A stretch of DNA of 60,249 nt from a virus: positions 1 to 60,249 of IMG/VR virus record IMGVR_UViG_3300005338_000010. One strand, written 5' to 3'. A program made the translations under genes and the position numbers. Of the stretch, positions 50,314 to 57,802 are shown piece after piece. Within the stretch, counting starts at the first letter, position 1; every line of letters begins with the position of its first letter. The notes beneath the pieces were generated by a model. It saw only the letters and a list, made by a program, of their open reading frames with translations, searched no databases and was not told where the DNA came from.

Positions 50314-50814
50314 ATGAAGAATCGAAATCTCGACCATAAAGACGATTGGGCCACAGATCCCAATTATCTAAAAACGGTTACTGCGCGAATTGGGGAATAT
50401 TTCGATCCTTGTCCGTGGCACCACGATTTGCAATTGTGGGATGGGTTGGAAATTGAATGGCAAGATGTTAATTTCATAAACCCTCCGTATTCGGAGCCAT
50501 TGAAAACGCAGTTTGTGAAGAAAGCTATTGCCGAAAGCAAGAAAGGTAAGCTATGTTTTATGCTTCTTCCGGTATCAACCAGCACACGTCTTTATCATAA
50601 CATTATTAAGCCAAGCATGAAGCAGCAGGAGTTTGTTTTTAAGCGAATACCATTTATTGGAATAAATAAATATGGGCAGAAGGTTAACTATCACCTAATA
50701 CAAGATGTTGATGCTAACGAATTTATTAGGCATCCCGACCCAGAACGATTTGATGTTATCCCAAAATATATAAAGGCTAACGGACAGCATGATTCAATGG
50801 AAATTACTTTTTAA
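50314..50814 (+). CDS. Phage Dam-like DNA N6-adenine methyltransferase
   Basis: 166 residues. DDWATDPNYLKTVTARIGEY and FDPCPWHHDLQLWDG at the start, catalytic NFINPPYSEPLKTQFVKKAI (NPPY motif, about 53-57), then CFMLLPVSTSTRLYHNII. This matches the small phage DNA_MTase/Dam family, which methylates adenine, often to protect phage DNA from host restriction. First gene of the replication run behind its own promoter. Confidence 0.75.
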   Translation: MKNRNLDHKDDWATDPNYLKTVTARIGEYFDPCPWHHDLQLWDGLEIEWQDVNFINPPYSEPLKTQFVKKAIAESKKGKLCFMLLPVSTSTRLYHNIIKPSMKQQEFVFKRIPFIGINKYGQKVNYHLIQDVDANEFIRHPDPERFDVIPKYIKANGQHDSMEITF

Positions 50815-50882
50815 AAAATAAACCACGATGGTAACACTAAAACACATTCTTACGGAGATAGCCGTATGTATAAATACTACGG

Positions 50883-51179
50883 ATGATGCCAAAGAAAGAC
50901 GAAAAGCAAAAAAAAAGACTTCAGTTCTTGTACTTAGTTAGAAATTATATTGAAACCAGCCCATCAAAAGAATTTGTTGCGTCCGAAATAAAAAGGTCTA
51001 AAGCTCTTATTGTAGCATTACAAAACAGGATACCATCTATGCCAGAGAGTATGTCACTGACAGAATATAACAAGTTCAAGAAATCGCAAGAAAAGGAACT
51101 TGGCATTACAAAGCTAAAACAACAGCTAAAAACATTATATTTTATCAGAAATTCAAAACCTGAACAATACTATGAGTAA
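50883..51179 (+). CDS. Small charged helical protein
   Basis: 98 residues, Lys/Glu-rich and helical (EKQKKRLQFLYLVRNYIETS; FKKSQEKELGITKLKQQLKT). No family recognised. Its stop overlaps the winged-helix gene start by 8 nt. Confidence 0.5.
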   Translation: MMPKKDEKQKKRLQFLYLVRNYIETSPSKEFVASEIKRSKALIVALQNRIPSMPESMSLTEYNKFKKSQEKELGITKLKQQLKTLYFIRNSKPEQYYE

Positions 51180-51486
51180 GCGAACGCTCCCGAAAACCTC
51201 CTTACTTGCTTATGACGCATCTAAGGAGTTAAGAACCCAGCATCACAAAGCCATCATAGACGTTCTAAATAAATACCCAGATGGTCTTATATACGAAGAA
51301 ATAAGCGTAAAGGCAGGATTAGATAAGCATCAGGTAGGACGTCGCTTGAACGAACTTGAACGATTGCAGATCATCCACAAACCAGGAACAACGAAGCCGA
51401 CATCAACTGGAAGATCAGCCTTCATATACAAGACAACTACTATTGTAGAATACAGTAAGGTGTTAGTACAGAATAAATTATTTTAA
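51172..51486 (+). CDS. Winged-helix DNA-binding protein
   Basis: 104 residues. HHKAIIDVLNKYPDGLIYEE, then ISVKAGLDKHQVGRRLNELE, then RLQIIHKPGTTKPTSTGRSA: three helices followed by a beta wing, as in MarR/DprA-type winged-helix proteins. Probably regulates or assists replication genes downstream. It shows no dimerisation helix, so it may bind DNA as part of a complex. Confidence 0.65.
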   Translation: MSKRTLPKTSLLAYDASKELRTQHHKAIIDVLNKYPDGLIYEEISVKAGLDKHQVGRRLNELERLQIIHKPGTTKPTSTGRSAFIYKTTTIVEYSKVLVQNKLF

Positions 51487-51490
51487 AAAT

Positions 51491-51706
51491 ATGATACATG
51501 CAATAAACGGGATTGACTATGTAATACTTGAATTTGTGTTAATTCGTAATTCCAAAAATCCGAAGGATAAACTTTTAAAAATCCGAGAGTTGGGATGTGT
51601 TTTTCATTCTCTCTTGATGACAAGAGAAACGTTTTTTACTAAAGCCATCCTCCATTTCAGATACCTTGTACCGACTAATAAGATGCTTGAATTTGATAGG
51701 ATTTAA
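51491..51706 (+). CDS. Hypothetical protein, 71 aa
   Basis: MIHAINGIDYVILEFVLIRN ... TKAILHFRYLVPTNKMLEF. Weakly beta, no family recognised. 4 bp after the winged-helix gene. A minus-strand frame also exists over this stretch, but its position is less natural. It is followed by about 230 bp without an obvious gene. Confidence 0.35.
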   Translation: MIHAINGIDYVILEFVLIRNSKNPKDKLLKIRELGCVFHSLLMTRETFFTKAILHFRYLVPTNKMLEFDRI

Positions 51707-51939
51707 CTTGATCCATGACAGTCTTTTTAATTTATTTTTAATATTTCTGTGGTATTTTTTGGTCATTTTGTAGAAAGTTTTGTACATTACAAGCCTTATG
51801 ATTCTACAATCTCATAACATACTCGAAGACAGGCGATGTGATATGAGGTTTTCAGGTTAATCCCTAAAATCTATAATGAGCTTTGAACTTAGGCTGCTGT
51901 CTCGGCCTTCGTTTGAGGCTTTTTTATTGTCTAATATCC
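51707..51939. other. Gene-free gap before the HNH gene
   Basis: No convincing coding frame. It contains a CTCATA...TATGAG inverted element around 51820-51860 (6 bp plus a 3-bp inner stem) and a short GCCT...AGGC stem followed by six T (51905-51925) 15 bp before the next ATG. It may hold an attenuator or small RNA; I cannot decide. Confidence 0.35.
51905..51925 (+). terminator. Possible attenuator/terminator ahead of the HNH gene
   Basis: GCCT (51905-51908) pairs with AGGC (51916-51919), 7-nt loop, followed by TTTTTT. Only four base pairs (five with a wobble), so weak. It stands just before a start codon and could attenuate the downstream gene. Confidence 0.3.
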
Positions 51940-52299
51940 ATGACTTACCAGGAACAACTAAAGGATACCCGGTGGAATACCAAGCGGACAGAGATTTTGA
52001 TGAGAGATGGTTTCCATTGTACAAAATGTATGTGCAATGCAGATCATAGGCTTGAAGTTCATCATGTTGACTATATTTCAGGGCTATTTGCTTGGGAGTA
52101 CCCAAATGATATGTTACTTACTCTGTGTCATCAATGCCATTCAAAAGAACAAAATAGAAATAATCCAGAAACAATGTTGCTTAATACGTTAAAAATGAAC
52201 GGTTTTCTGGTTTCTGACCTTGTTAATTTTTGCTGCAAAATGGACACAGATCATTCCTTTACTCAACGACTGCTTAAATATTTAAGAAATGCCCAGTAA
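51940..52299 (+). CDS. HNH endonuclease
   Basis: 119 residues from the ATG at 51940 (MTYQEQLKDTRWNTKRTEIL); an upstream in-frame ATG at 51883 would overlap the possible terminator. It carries the classic HNH pattern: RDGFHCTKCMCNADHRLEVH then HVDYISGLFAWEYPNDMLLT and LCHQCHSKEQ (two CxxC pairs, HH, N and H). It may be a homing or recombination nuclease, or assist packaging. It overlaps the next gene by 11 nt. Confidence 0.85.
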   Translation: MTYQEQLKDTRWNTKRTEILMRDGFHCTKCMCNADHRLEVHHVDYISGLFAWEYPNDMLLTLCHQCHSKEQNRNNPETMLLNTLKMNGFLVSDLVNFCCKMDTDHSFTQRLLKYLRNAQ

Positions 52300-53056
52300 A
52301 GACCCAGCTTTTCTATTTTATCCAAGTGATTTTTTAACCGGGGTTGCTGGACTGACTATGGAGGAGCGAGGGCAATATATAACATTGCTGTGCTTACAGC
52401 ACCAAAGTGGCGGTTTGACAGAAAAAACCATTAGGTTAACCGTAGGATCTGTCTCGGTTGATGTGCTAAGTAAGTTTCATCTGTGCGAAAATGGTCTTTA
52501 CACAAATAAAAGACTAGAGGTTGAAGTTCAAAAAAGAATACAATTCGTTGAAAGCCGTAGAGTTAACGGCAAAAAAGGTGGTAGACCGTCAAAATCACTA
52601 GGTTATCCGGTAGGTTATCCTAATGGTAAACCTAGTGAAAACCTAGTTAGAGATATAAATATAGATAGTATTATTAAGGAGATAGAAGAACTGAATAGTA
52701 TTGTTGTAAAAGCTGAAGAAAAACAATTTTATATGTTCCTGATTGTAGAAATGTCAAAAGTATTTAAAGAAAAAAATCCAGAGTACCCATTTAGCCAAAC
52801 AGAGGACTTCCATGCTTGTTTAGACATAGCCTATAATATTGCTGAATTAAAAAATTGGACAAAGCACGAAGTGGTTAATGGGAAGATGAATGAATGCCTA
52901 GAAAGCTGGCGGGTCATAGTTGATTTTATAAAAGAAGATGGCTGGCTCAACACTAGATCCTTATCAGACATAAGCAGCGTTAAAGAATGGCAGAGGTTGG
53001 TCATGAAAATGAATGCGGTTAAAAAAGAGAAAAAGAAAAAATCAATCATAGTATGA
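52289..53056 (+). CDS. DUF1376-like phage replication-initiation protein
   Basis: 255 residues. DPAFLFYPSDFLTGVAGLTM then EERGQYITLLCLQHQSGGLT is the start of the widespread phage family with a winged-helix, DnaB/DnaC-loading-type role. A low-complexity linker follows (KGGRPSKSLGYPVGYPNGKP), then an acidic and aromatic middle and a very basic end (VKKEKKKKSIIV). Its TGA overlaps the primase-helicase ATG by 4 nt (ATGA). It probably recognises the origin and loads the helicase. Confidence 0.75.
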   Translation: MPSKDPAFLFYPSDFLTGVAGLTMEERGQYITLLCLQHQSGGLTEKTIRLTVGSVSVDVLSKFHLCENGLYTNKRLEVEVQKRIQFVESRRVNGKKGGRPSKSLGYPVGYPNGKPSENLVRDINIDSIIKEIEELNSIVVKAEEKQFYMFLIVEMSKVFKEKNPEYPFSQTEDFHACLDIAYNIAELKNWTKHEVVNGKMNECLESWRVIVDFIKEDGWLNTRSLSDISSVKEWQRLVMKMNAVKKEKKKKSIIV

Positions 53057-54816
53057 TAGCGCAAGAGACGATATTTGAAGTAAAATCAACAGCCGTTATT
53101 CAGGATGTTATAGGAGATTTTATTAAGTTAAAAAAGGAAGGCGCTGACTATAAGGCATTGTGTCCTTTTCATGATGAAAGGACACCGTCTTTTTCAGTGT
53201 CCCCTGCAAAGAATATTTACAAGTGTTTCGGTTGCGGTAAAAATGGCGATGCGACCACATTTGTAATGGAGCATGAAAAGATTAGCTACATAGACGCAAT
53301 AAAATGGTTGGCTAGGAAATACAGGATTGAGATAGCCGATGAAAAAGCAGGTAGGAAAAACTTTGAAAAACCATTACCCAGACTCCAAAAAGTTAATGAT
53401 GCAACAGTTGAATATTTTGAAAAAGTTAGAGGCATAAGCAATAATACATTACTTCGATTCAAGATCACAGATTCAGTAGAATGGATGCCAAAGGCTAAAG
53501 CCGAAATACCTGTAATATGTTTTAATTACTACAGAAAAAATGAATTAGTTAATATAAAATTTAGAGGTAAGAACAAGGATTTCATGATGACAAAAGGGGC
53601 GGAATTAATTTTTTACAACTTGGACGCAATTGAACAAGAAACAGAAGCCTATATAGTGGAAGGGGAGGTTGATTGTATGTCATTACATGAAGCTGGTATT
53701 TACAACGTTGTTTCAGTACCAAATGGTGCGGGTGCTGGGCAGATGAAGTTGGAGTATCTTGACAACTGCTGGGAATATTTTGAGAATAAAAAGAAGGTTG
53801 TTATTATGACGGATAATGACGAACCGGGTCTTAAGCTAAGAGAAGAACTTGCAAGAAGAATTGGATATGATAAATGCTATCAGGTTGAGTACACTAATGG
53901 ATGTAAGGATTCTAATGAAGTGTTGGTTAAGCATGGCAAAAATGCGCTATTGGAGGTTGTTGATTCTGCTAAGCAGTGGCCGATTGAAGGGCTTGTGGAA
54001 ATGGATGACATGTATACTACACTAGAGGATTTTTACGAAAACGGTTACCCAAAGGGGTTTTCGGCGGGTATTGGAGAGTTTGATGAGCATCTTACATTTT
54101 ACCCCGGCCATTTAACAATGGTAACAGGGATTCCTGGAAGTGGTAAATCTGAATTTGTTGATTGGTTAATGACTTCGTTATCAAAAAAATGTGGTTGGAA
54201 TTGGGGTATTTGCAGCTTCGAGTGCCCTCCTGAATTTCATGCTACTAAACTAGCGGAGAAATTTACCAACAAGTCGTTTGCCCATCGCAGAAATCCGGAA
54301 GATAGAATGAACCGAAAGGAATTTGAGTACGCAATAAGTATGATTGATAAGCATTTCAACTTCATAAATCTAAGCCTTGTTAACGTTACGATGGATGGAT
54401 TGATTGCTAAAGCAGAGGAATTGGTAAAACGCAGGGGGATTAATGGTCTTTTATTCGACCCATGGAATTGCATAGAAGCGAAGTATGGTGACAATGAAAC
54501 CGAAACGAAGTATGTATTGTCATGCCTGAATAAACTTATTGTTTTCTTAGAAAGATATAAAGTGCATTGTTTTCTGGTGGCCCACCCTACTAAACTTACT
54601 AAGGATAAGCAAACCGGTAAATATGAAGTCCCTACTTTATACCACATTTCCGGGTCGGCACACTTCTTCAATAGAACCCATAACGGCATAAGCGTTTGGA
54701 GGGATTTTGAAAACAATAATGTTGATGTTTATATACAAAAGGTAAAATGGGCTTGGCTTGGGAAACTTGGGTTTGTTAGTTATAATTTCAATCCAATGAC
54801 CAGAGCTTACAGTTAG
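53053..54816 (+). CDS. DNA primase-helicase (DnaG-type zinc finger, TOPRIM, DnaB-type ATPase)
   Basis: 587 residues. Zinc-binding CHC2 domain: LCPFHDERTPSFSVS and IYKCFGCGKNGDA (C37, H40, C58, C61). TOPRIM domain: EAYIVEGEVDCMSL (about 198-211) with VVIMTDNDEPG (about 249-259). Helicase: VTGIPGSGKSEF (Walker A, about 357-368), then LLFDPWNCIEA (Walker B region). This is the T7 gp4/Twinkle plan: it unwinds DNA and makes RNA primers at the fork. No DNA polymerase gene is seen nearby, so the host enzyme must extend the primers. Confidence 0.93.
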   Translation: MIAQETIFEVKSTAVIQDVIGDFIKLKKEGADYKALCPFHDERTPSFSVSPAKNIYKCFGCGKNGDATTFVMEHEKISYIDAIKWLARKYRIEIADEKAGRKNFEKPLPRLQKVNDATVEYFEKVRGISNNTLLRFKITDSVEWMPKAKAEIPVICFNYYRKNELVNIKFRGKNKDFMMTKGAELIFYNLDAIEQETEAYIVEGEVDCMSLHEAGIYNVVSVPNGAGAGQMKLEYLDNCWEYFENKKKVVIMTDNDEPGLKLREELARRIGYDKCYQVEYTNGCKDSNEVLVKHGKNALLEVVDSAKQWPIEGLVEMDDMYTTLEDFYENGYPKGFSAGIGEFDEHLTFYPGHLTMVTGIPGSGKSEFVDWLMTSLSKKCGWNWGICSFECPPEFHATKLAEKFTNKSFAHRRNPEDRMNRKEFEYAISMIDKHFNFINLSLVNVTMDGLIAKAEELVKRRGINGLLFDPWNCIEAKYGDNETETKYVLSCLNKLIVFLERYKVHCFLVAHPTKLTKDKQTGKYEVPTLYHISGSAHFFNRTHNGISVWRDFENNNVDVYIQKVKWAWLGKLGFVSYNFNPMTRAYS

Positions 54817-54862
54817 AAAATAAGTCACCAAGCCAGTAGAGGTGGATAATCTGAACTGGTAT

Positions 54863-54926
54863 AACTGGTGGGTAGAGTTTTTTTACTTTAGCACTCTTAA
54901 AATTGTTTGAACCCACCAGTTTTTTA
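54863..54926 (+). terminator. Long-stem terminator after the primase-helicase
   Basis: AACTGGTGGGT (54863-54873) pairs perfectly (11 bp) with ACCCACCAGTT (54911-54921), followed by TTTT. The 37-nt loop contains a run of seven T. It ends 19 bp before the next ATG (54945), so it may be a regulated terminator or attenuator. Confidence 0.6.
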
Positions 54927-54944
54927 TTAAAGTTAAAATCGTTT

Positions 54945-55388
54945 ATGACAAAGAATAGGTATCAGCAAATGGTGTGGGTTTACAAAAAAAGAAGATCCAA
55001 ATTGCGTGAGAGATACGGCAAGAGAAGCGCAGAGTATGGCAGGAGGGCTAAGCCTTTAACTAGCAAGATTAGTATTTGGAACAGGCAGATTAAAAGAATA
55101 GAAGATAGGAATGCGAAAATAAAATATATAGATAAAAGAATTTGCGAATTTTTCTGTGTAACCACAATGCTTAATAGTCGCCGAACAAAAAATAGTGTAG
55201 GGTTGGCGAGGCGTGTGTTCGTTAAATATTGCTTAGAAAACGGTGTTCGCAGTGTTGACTTAGATAAATATCTTGGGCTTAAAAATGCTTGCGCCAAGCA
55301 AAGGGTAAGGTTTACAAAAAGTTTTAATAAACACCCAGAATCAAAAAAATCATACCATAAATTCGTACAGTATGCAAAAAATAGATGA
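54945..55388 (+). CDS. HTH-type protein with coiled-coil start
   Basis: 147 residues from ATG 54945 (MTKNRYQQMVWVYKKRRSKL). A very basic helical first half, then a helical second half (NSVGLARRVFVKYCLENGVR, SVDLDKYLGLKNACAKQRVR). The second half resembles a DnaA domain IV-like or other HTH: ...ARRVFVKYC...S..L..YLG.......R. It is 18 bp after a terminator hairpin. Replication-related role inferred from neighbours. Confidence 0.5.
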   Translation: MTKNRYQQMVWVYKKRRSKLRERYGKRSAEYGRRAKPLTSKISIWNRQIKRIEDRNAKIKYIDKRICEFFCVTTMLNSRRTKNSVGLARRVFVKYCLENGVRSVDLDKYLGLKNACAKQRVRFTKSFNKHPESKKSYHKFVQYAKNR

Positions 55389-55671
55389 GCATTGGGCAAA
55401 AAGAGTAAGTGAATTAATCCCCGGAGATGTGTACAGGGCCACTATTTTTGATCCGTGGAAGACGGTTAAAGATGTAGTAGGAGATAAGATTATTTTTGTT
55501 GGGCAATACAGTGGTAAGCTCGGTACTCAAACAGCTAAGTCTATGCAGTTAGTTCATGTGAAGAAACCAGAAATAAAAAACATATATGTGGCTGTTGCAC
55601 TTCTTGCAGAAAGTCCGTTAAAGAAAAATGTTATCGTTTTCGACCCAAAGAACCATGCCTACCGTAATTAA
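55372..55671 (+). CDS. Hypothetical protein, 99 aa
   Basis: Mixed alpha/beta (MQKIDEHWAKRVSELIPGDV ... KDVVGDKIIFVGQYSGK). A short SH3-like or small-barrel domain is possible. It overlaps the HTH gene by 17 nt and the next gene by 17 nt, so translation is coupled. No family recognised. Confidence 0.5.
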   Translation: MQKIDEHWAKRVSELIPGDVYRATIFDPWKTVKDVVGDKIIFVGQYSGKLGTQTAKSMQLVHVKKPEIKNIYVAVALLAESPLKKNVIVFDPKNHAYRN

Positions 55672-55840
55672 AATAACCATACCCAACAAGTACTGTAAAG
55701 AAGGGGATGAGGTAGAGATTGTTTCGATTTTTCATTTACCGGTTCTACTTGTTAAAAACTCAAAAGAAATATTTTCAATCCATGAAAGAGATACCGATTA
55801 TTCAACTAAGTCCAGCGCAAGCAGCCCAGAGATTAAATGA
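55655..55840 (+). CDS. Hypothetical protein, 61 aa
   Basis: Taken from the ATG at 55655 (MPTVIKITIPNKYCKEGDEV), which shortens the overlap with the upstream gene. A compact beta protein (VEIVSIFHLPVLLVKNSK). It overlaps the next gene by 59 nt in another frame. No family recognised. Confidence 0.4.
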   Translation: MPTVIKITIPNKYCKEGDEVEIVSIFHLPVLLVKNSKEIFSIHERDTDYSTKSSASSPEIK

Positions 55841-55979
55841 ATTAAGACATACTATACTTGGTCAGTTATATCCTCAAAGCAAAATAGTTTTTTCAGATAT
55901 GGACATGGAAAGGCTTATTAGAGTTGAGGACGATGAGCCAGATGATTTGGATGATGAAATTGAAATAGACGAGCCATGA
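55782..55979 (+). CDS. Small acidic helical protein
   Basis: 65 residues from ATG 55782 (MKEIPIIQLSPAQAAQRLNE) with a strongly acidic tail (EDDEPDDLDDEIEIDEP). The acidic end could mimic DNA or hold a partner. Its TGA overlaps the next ATG (55976) as ATGA. Confidence 0.5.
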   Translation: MKEIPIIQLSPAQAAQRLNELRHTILGQLYPQSKIVFSDMDMERLIRVEDDEPDDLDDEIEIDEP

Positions 55980-56104
55980 TTGCAGATGTAAAAATGTATA
56001 ACCCTATTCTCTGTGCTTGTTATGAACTATGCTATGGCTTTCCAGAAGCAGAAGAATGGATATATGGGACTAAGGAGTTTATTTTTCTTTTTAATATAAA
56101 TTAA
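55976..56104 (+). CDS. Small protein, 42 aa
   Basis: Frame MIADVKMYNPILCACYELCY then GFPEAEEWIYGTKEFIFLFN. Three cysteines near the start. Short, but it overlaps the upstream stop as ATGA and leaves only 8 bp before the next ATG, so it is credible. Confidence 0.45.
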   Translation: MIADVKMYNPILCACYELCYGFPEAEEWIYGTKEFIFLFNIN

Positions 56105-56112
56105 ACGACAAA

Positions 56113-56775
56113 ATGGAAAATTTCAAATGGGATGACGCTACAGTAAAGGAGTTCTTTCATTTCACGACCACCCGCCAACCAAAAAGCGAACATTGGCTAT
56201 CTGATGACATTGCGGCCTTCAAGGAAAGCAAGGTTCCTAAATGGGAGATAGTGGACAATACATCGTGGATGGAGAAAAGGAAAATAATCCATTCAGTTCG
56301 TCGCAAATCAAATGGTGAATTATTTAAAGTTGGCGACAAGTGCGCTGTATCGTTTGATGGCGGCAAAGGTTTTGAAGATATTATACACCATTTCTGTTCT
56401 GAAAATTCGGGAGACAGTCCCGGCATCATCGATGTTTATTTTAACAATCACATGGCCGCATACGATATTCAGTCGTTAAATATCATGAAAACAGGACGCT
56501 GGCCTCTGTTTCTTACAGAGGATTGCAAGGATATTTACGAAGGTGATTCTTGCTGGTATGTAGACAAAGATTTTTCGATTACATATTGGATAGATTGTAG
56601 AAAACCACCCAGGGATGGCTTAAGGTGTTTTAGTACGGAAGATGCAGCTAAAGAGTATGCGTTAACGAACAAGCCCTGCCTCTCAATAAAAGAGGTTTCC
56701 GAAAACGTGTATTCGATTAGTGGCGTTTCGATGGATAATTTAAAAACACTCGCCAAAAAGAAGATTAACCCATAA
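56113..56775 (+). CDS. Conserved hypothetical phage protein, 220 aa
   Basis: Soluble alpha/beta with two similar halves: RKIIHSVRRKSNGELFKVGD as one repeat-like unit (x-x-I-H-S-V-x-R-x-S-x-G-E-x-F-x-V-G-D) and DGLRCFSTEDAAKEYALTNK later. I associate this type with Bacteroides phages, without a known function. It has no membrane segment. It ends 46 bp before the last plus-strand gene. Confidence 0.55.
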   Translation: MENFKWDDATVKEFFHFTTTRQPKSEHWLSDDIAAFKESKVPKWEIVDNTSWMEKRKIIHSVRRKSNGELFKVGDKCAVSFDGGKGFEDIIHHFCSENSGDSPGIIDVYFNNHMAAYDIQSLNIMKTGRWPLFLTEDCKDIYEGDSCWYVDKDFSITYWIDCRKPPRDGLRCFSTEDAAKEYALTNKPCLSIKEVSENVYSISGVSMDNLKTLAKKKINP

Positions 56776-56821
56776 TTAATCACAAGTAGCACAATTTTTG
56801 CTTACATTCACCCAATCAATA

Positions 56822-57256
56822 ATGATACCACTCGCTTTCATCTCAATCATAGCAATTATGGGAATAATAATAAAAAAATACAGTGGTATATCAAAAAACC
56901 AGTTCAAGGAGATAATGAATGAACTGGGTATAATCAGGGAACAGTTAACTATTCATAATTTAAAACTTAACACAATCATGTCAACATTTGAAGAACTATC
57001 GGCCAAGCTGGATGCGCAGACAGCGGTAATAACCGATGTTAAAACCAGTTTAGATGCCGTGGATTTGGACATTGCAGGGCTTAAAACCCAGATTTCAAAC
57101 CTACCTCCTGCCGGATCGGTAATTACCCAAGAACAGCTTGATTCCCTTTCTGCCAAAGCAGATGCGGTTAGTCAGGGGCTTGCAGACCTTAGATCAAAGG
57201 CCGCTGCAATTGACGCAGAAACCCCAGAAACAACCCCGCCAGCTACCGGAGGTTAA
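56822..57256 (+). CDS. Membrane-anchored coiled-coil protein
   Basis: 144 residues from the ATG at 56822 (MIPLAFISIIAIMGIIIKKY), taken instead of a TTG eight codons upstream. One membrane helix, then a long coiled coil (MSTFEELSAKLDAQTAVITD; TQEQLDSLSAKADAVSQGLA) and a Pro/Thr-rich end. The internal ATG at 56981 (MSTFEELSAKL) could also be the start of a shorter soluble product, since this half occurs alone in other phages as I recall. Last gene of the replication run. Confidence 0.55.
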   Translation: MIPLAFISIIAIMGIIIKKYSGISKNQFKEIMNELGIIREQLTIHNLKLNTIMSTFEELSAKLDAQTAVITDVKTSLDAVDLDIAGLKTQISNLPPAGSVITQEQLDSLSAKADAVSQGLADLRSKAAAIDAETPETTPPATGG

Positions 57257-57280
57257 GATTTTTCACGTTTTTTACATTTT

Positions 57281-57311
57281 TTAGCCCCTGCTGTAACAAG
57301 TCAGGGGCTAA
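57281..57311. terminator. Stem-loop between convergent operons
   Basis: TTAGCCCCTG (57281-57290) and CAGGGGCTAA (57302-57311) form a perfect 10-bp stem with an 11-nt loop. A T-run precedes the stem on the plus strand, but no strong one follows. It lies 24 bp after the last plus gene and about 100 bp before the end of the facing minus gene. Likely terminator for the plus strand. Confidence 0.6.
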
Positions 57312-57413
57312 TTCGTTGTTAGAAGCCATTAGGAGCGAAATGCGGGCTTCAAATCCAAAAAACGTACCGTGGCCTCAAAATGCACCAGATGGTCTCAAAT
57401 CGTCTCTAATGCG
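57312..57413. other. Short gap between convergent genes
   Basis: About 100 bp with no coding frame, no tRNA-like fold and no repeat seen. Confidence 0.5.
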
Positions 57414-57599
57414 TTAATCTTGTTCAGGAGGGGTTAATCGGTTCTCGTTGATGGTTTCAAAAAAGTCGTCTGATGCTGCTATAAATCCAGAACCCATCAA
57501 ATGCCACTGGTCGTTGATCCATAGATATACCATCCAGCTTGCATTGTCGTATTTACCTTTACACCAATAGAATCCTTGTTCTCTATTTAAACTACTCAT
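57414..57599 (-). CDS. Small GFYW-motif protein, paralogue A
   Basis: 61 residues: REQGFYWCKGKYDNASWMVY then LWINDQWHLMGSG and ETINENRLTPPEQD. It is a paralogue of the next gene (shared RE..GFYW.K.......W.V..W and INE..L..P). Its ATG lies just inside the upstream stop (4-nt overlap). No function known. Confidence 0.6.
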   Translation of the reverse strand: MSSLNREQGFYWCKGKYDNASWMVYLWINDQWHLMGSGFIAASDDFFETINENRLTPPEQD

Positions 57600-57778
57600 T
57601 GTGGAGCCTTTAATAGTGTTTCATTGATTTTGAAAATCTCTAATTCTTTGAAGTCCACATTTGTTCCCGTTACCATCCGATACCCACCGTGGCTTTGTGT
57701 CCATTCTGCCACACACCAATCTTCATGTTCTGTTACTTTGACCCAGTAGAAGCCTTCTTCTCTAGTTTCTTTATTCAT
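57596..57778 (-). CDS. Small GFYW-motif protein, paralogue B
   Basis: 60 residues: REEGFYWVKVTEHEDWCVAE then WTQSHGGYRMVTG and KINETLLKAPQ. Tandem duplicate of the gene at 57414-57599, with the same start, aromatic centre and INE..L..P end. A small beta-barrel-like fold seems likely. Confidence 0.6.
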   Translation of the reverse strand: MNKETREEGFYWVKVTEHEDWCVAEWTQSHGGYRMVTGTNVDFKELEIFKINETLLKAPQ

Positions 57779-57802
57779 TTTAGGTTGGTTGTTTAATGGT
57801 TA

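Noticed and set aside
50828-50941. Plus-strand frame of 37 codons (MVTLKHILTEIAVCINTTDD)
   Set aside because: Overlaps the better supported 98-aa gene by 59 nt. Possible as a leader peptide, but nothing confirms it.
52831-53064. Minus-strand frame beside the start of the primase-helicase gene
   Set aside because: Antisense to the Lys-rich end of the initiation protein; composition (Phe/Leu-rich) is that of a mirror frame.
54237-54716. Minus-strand frame of 159 codons over the primase-helicase
   Set aside because: Completely inside a well-supported gene on the other strand and with no recognisable motif.
57312-57413. Possible tRNA-like stretch (GGCTTCAAATCC)
   Set aside because: TTCAAATCC resembles a T-loop, but no acceptor, D or anticodon stems can be formed around it.
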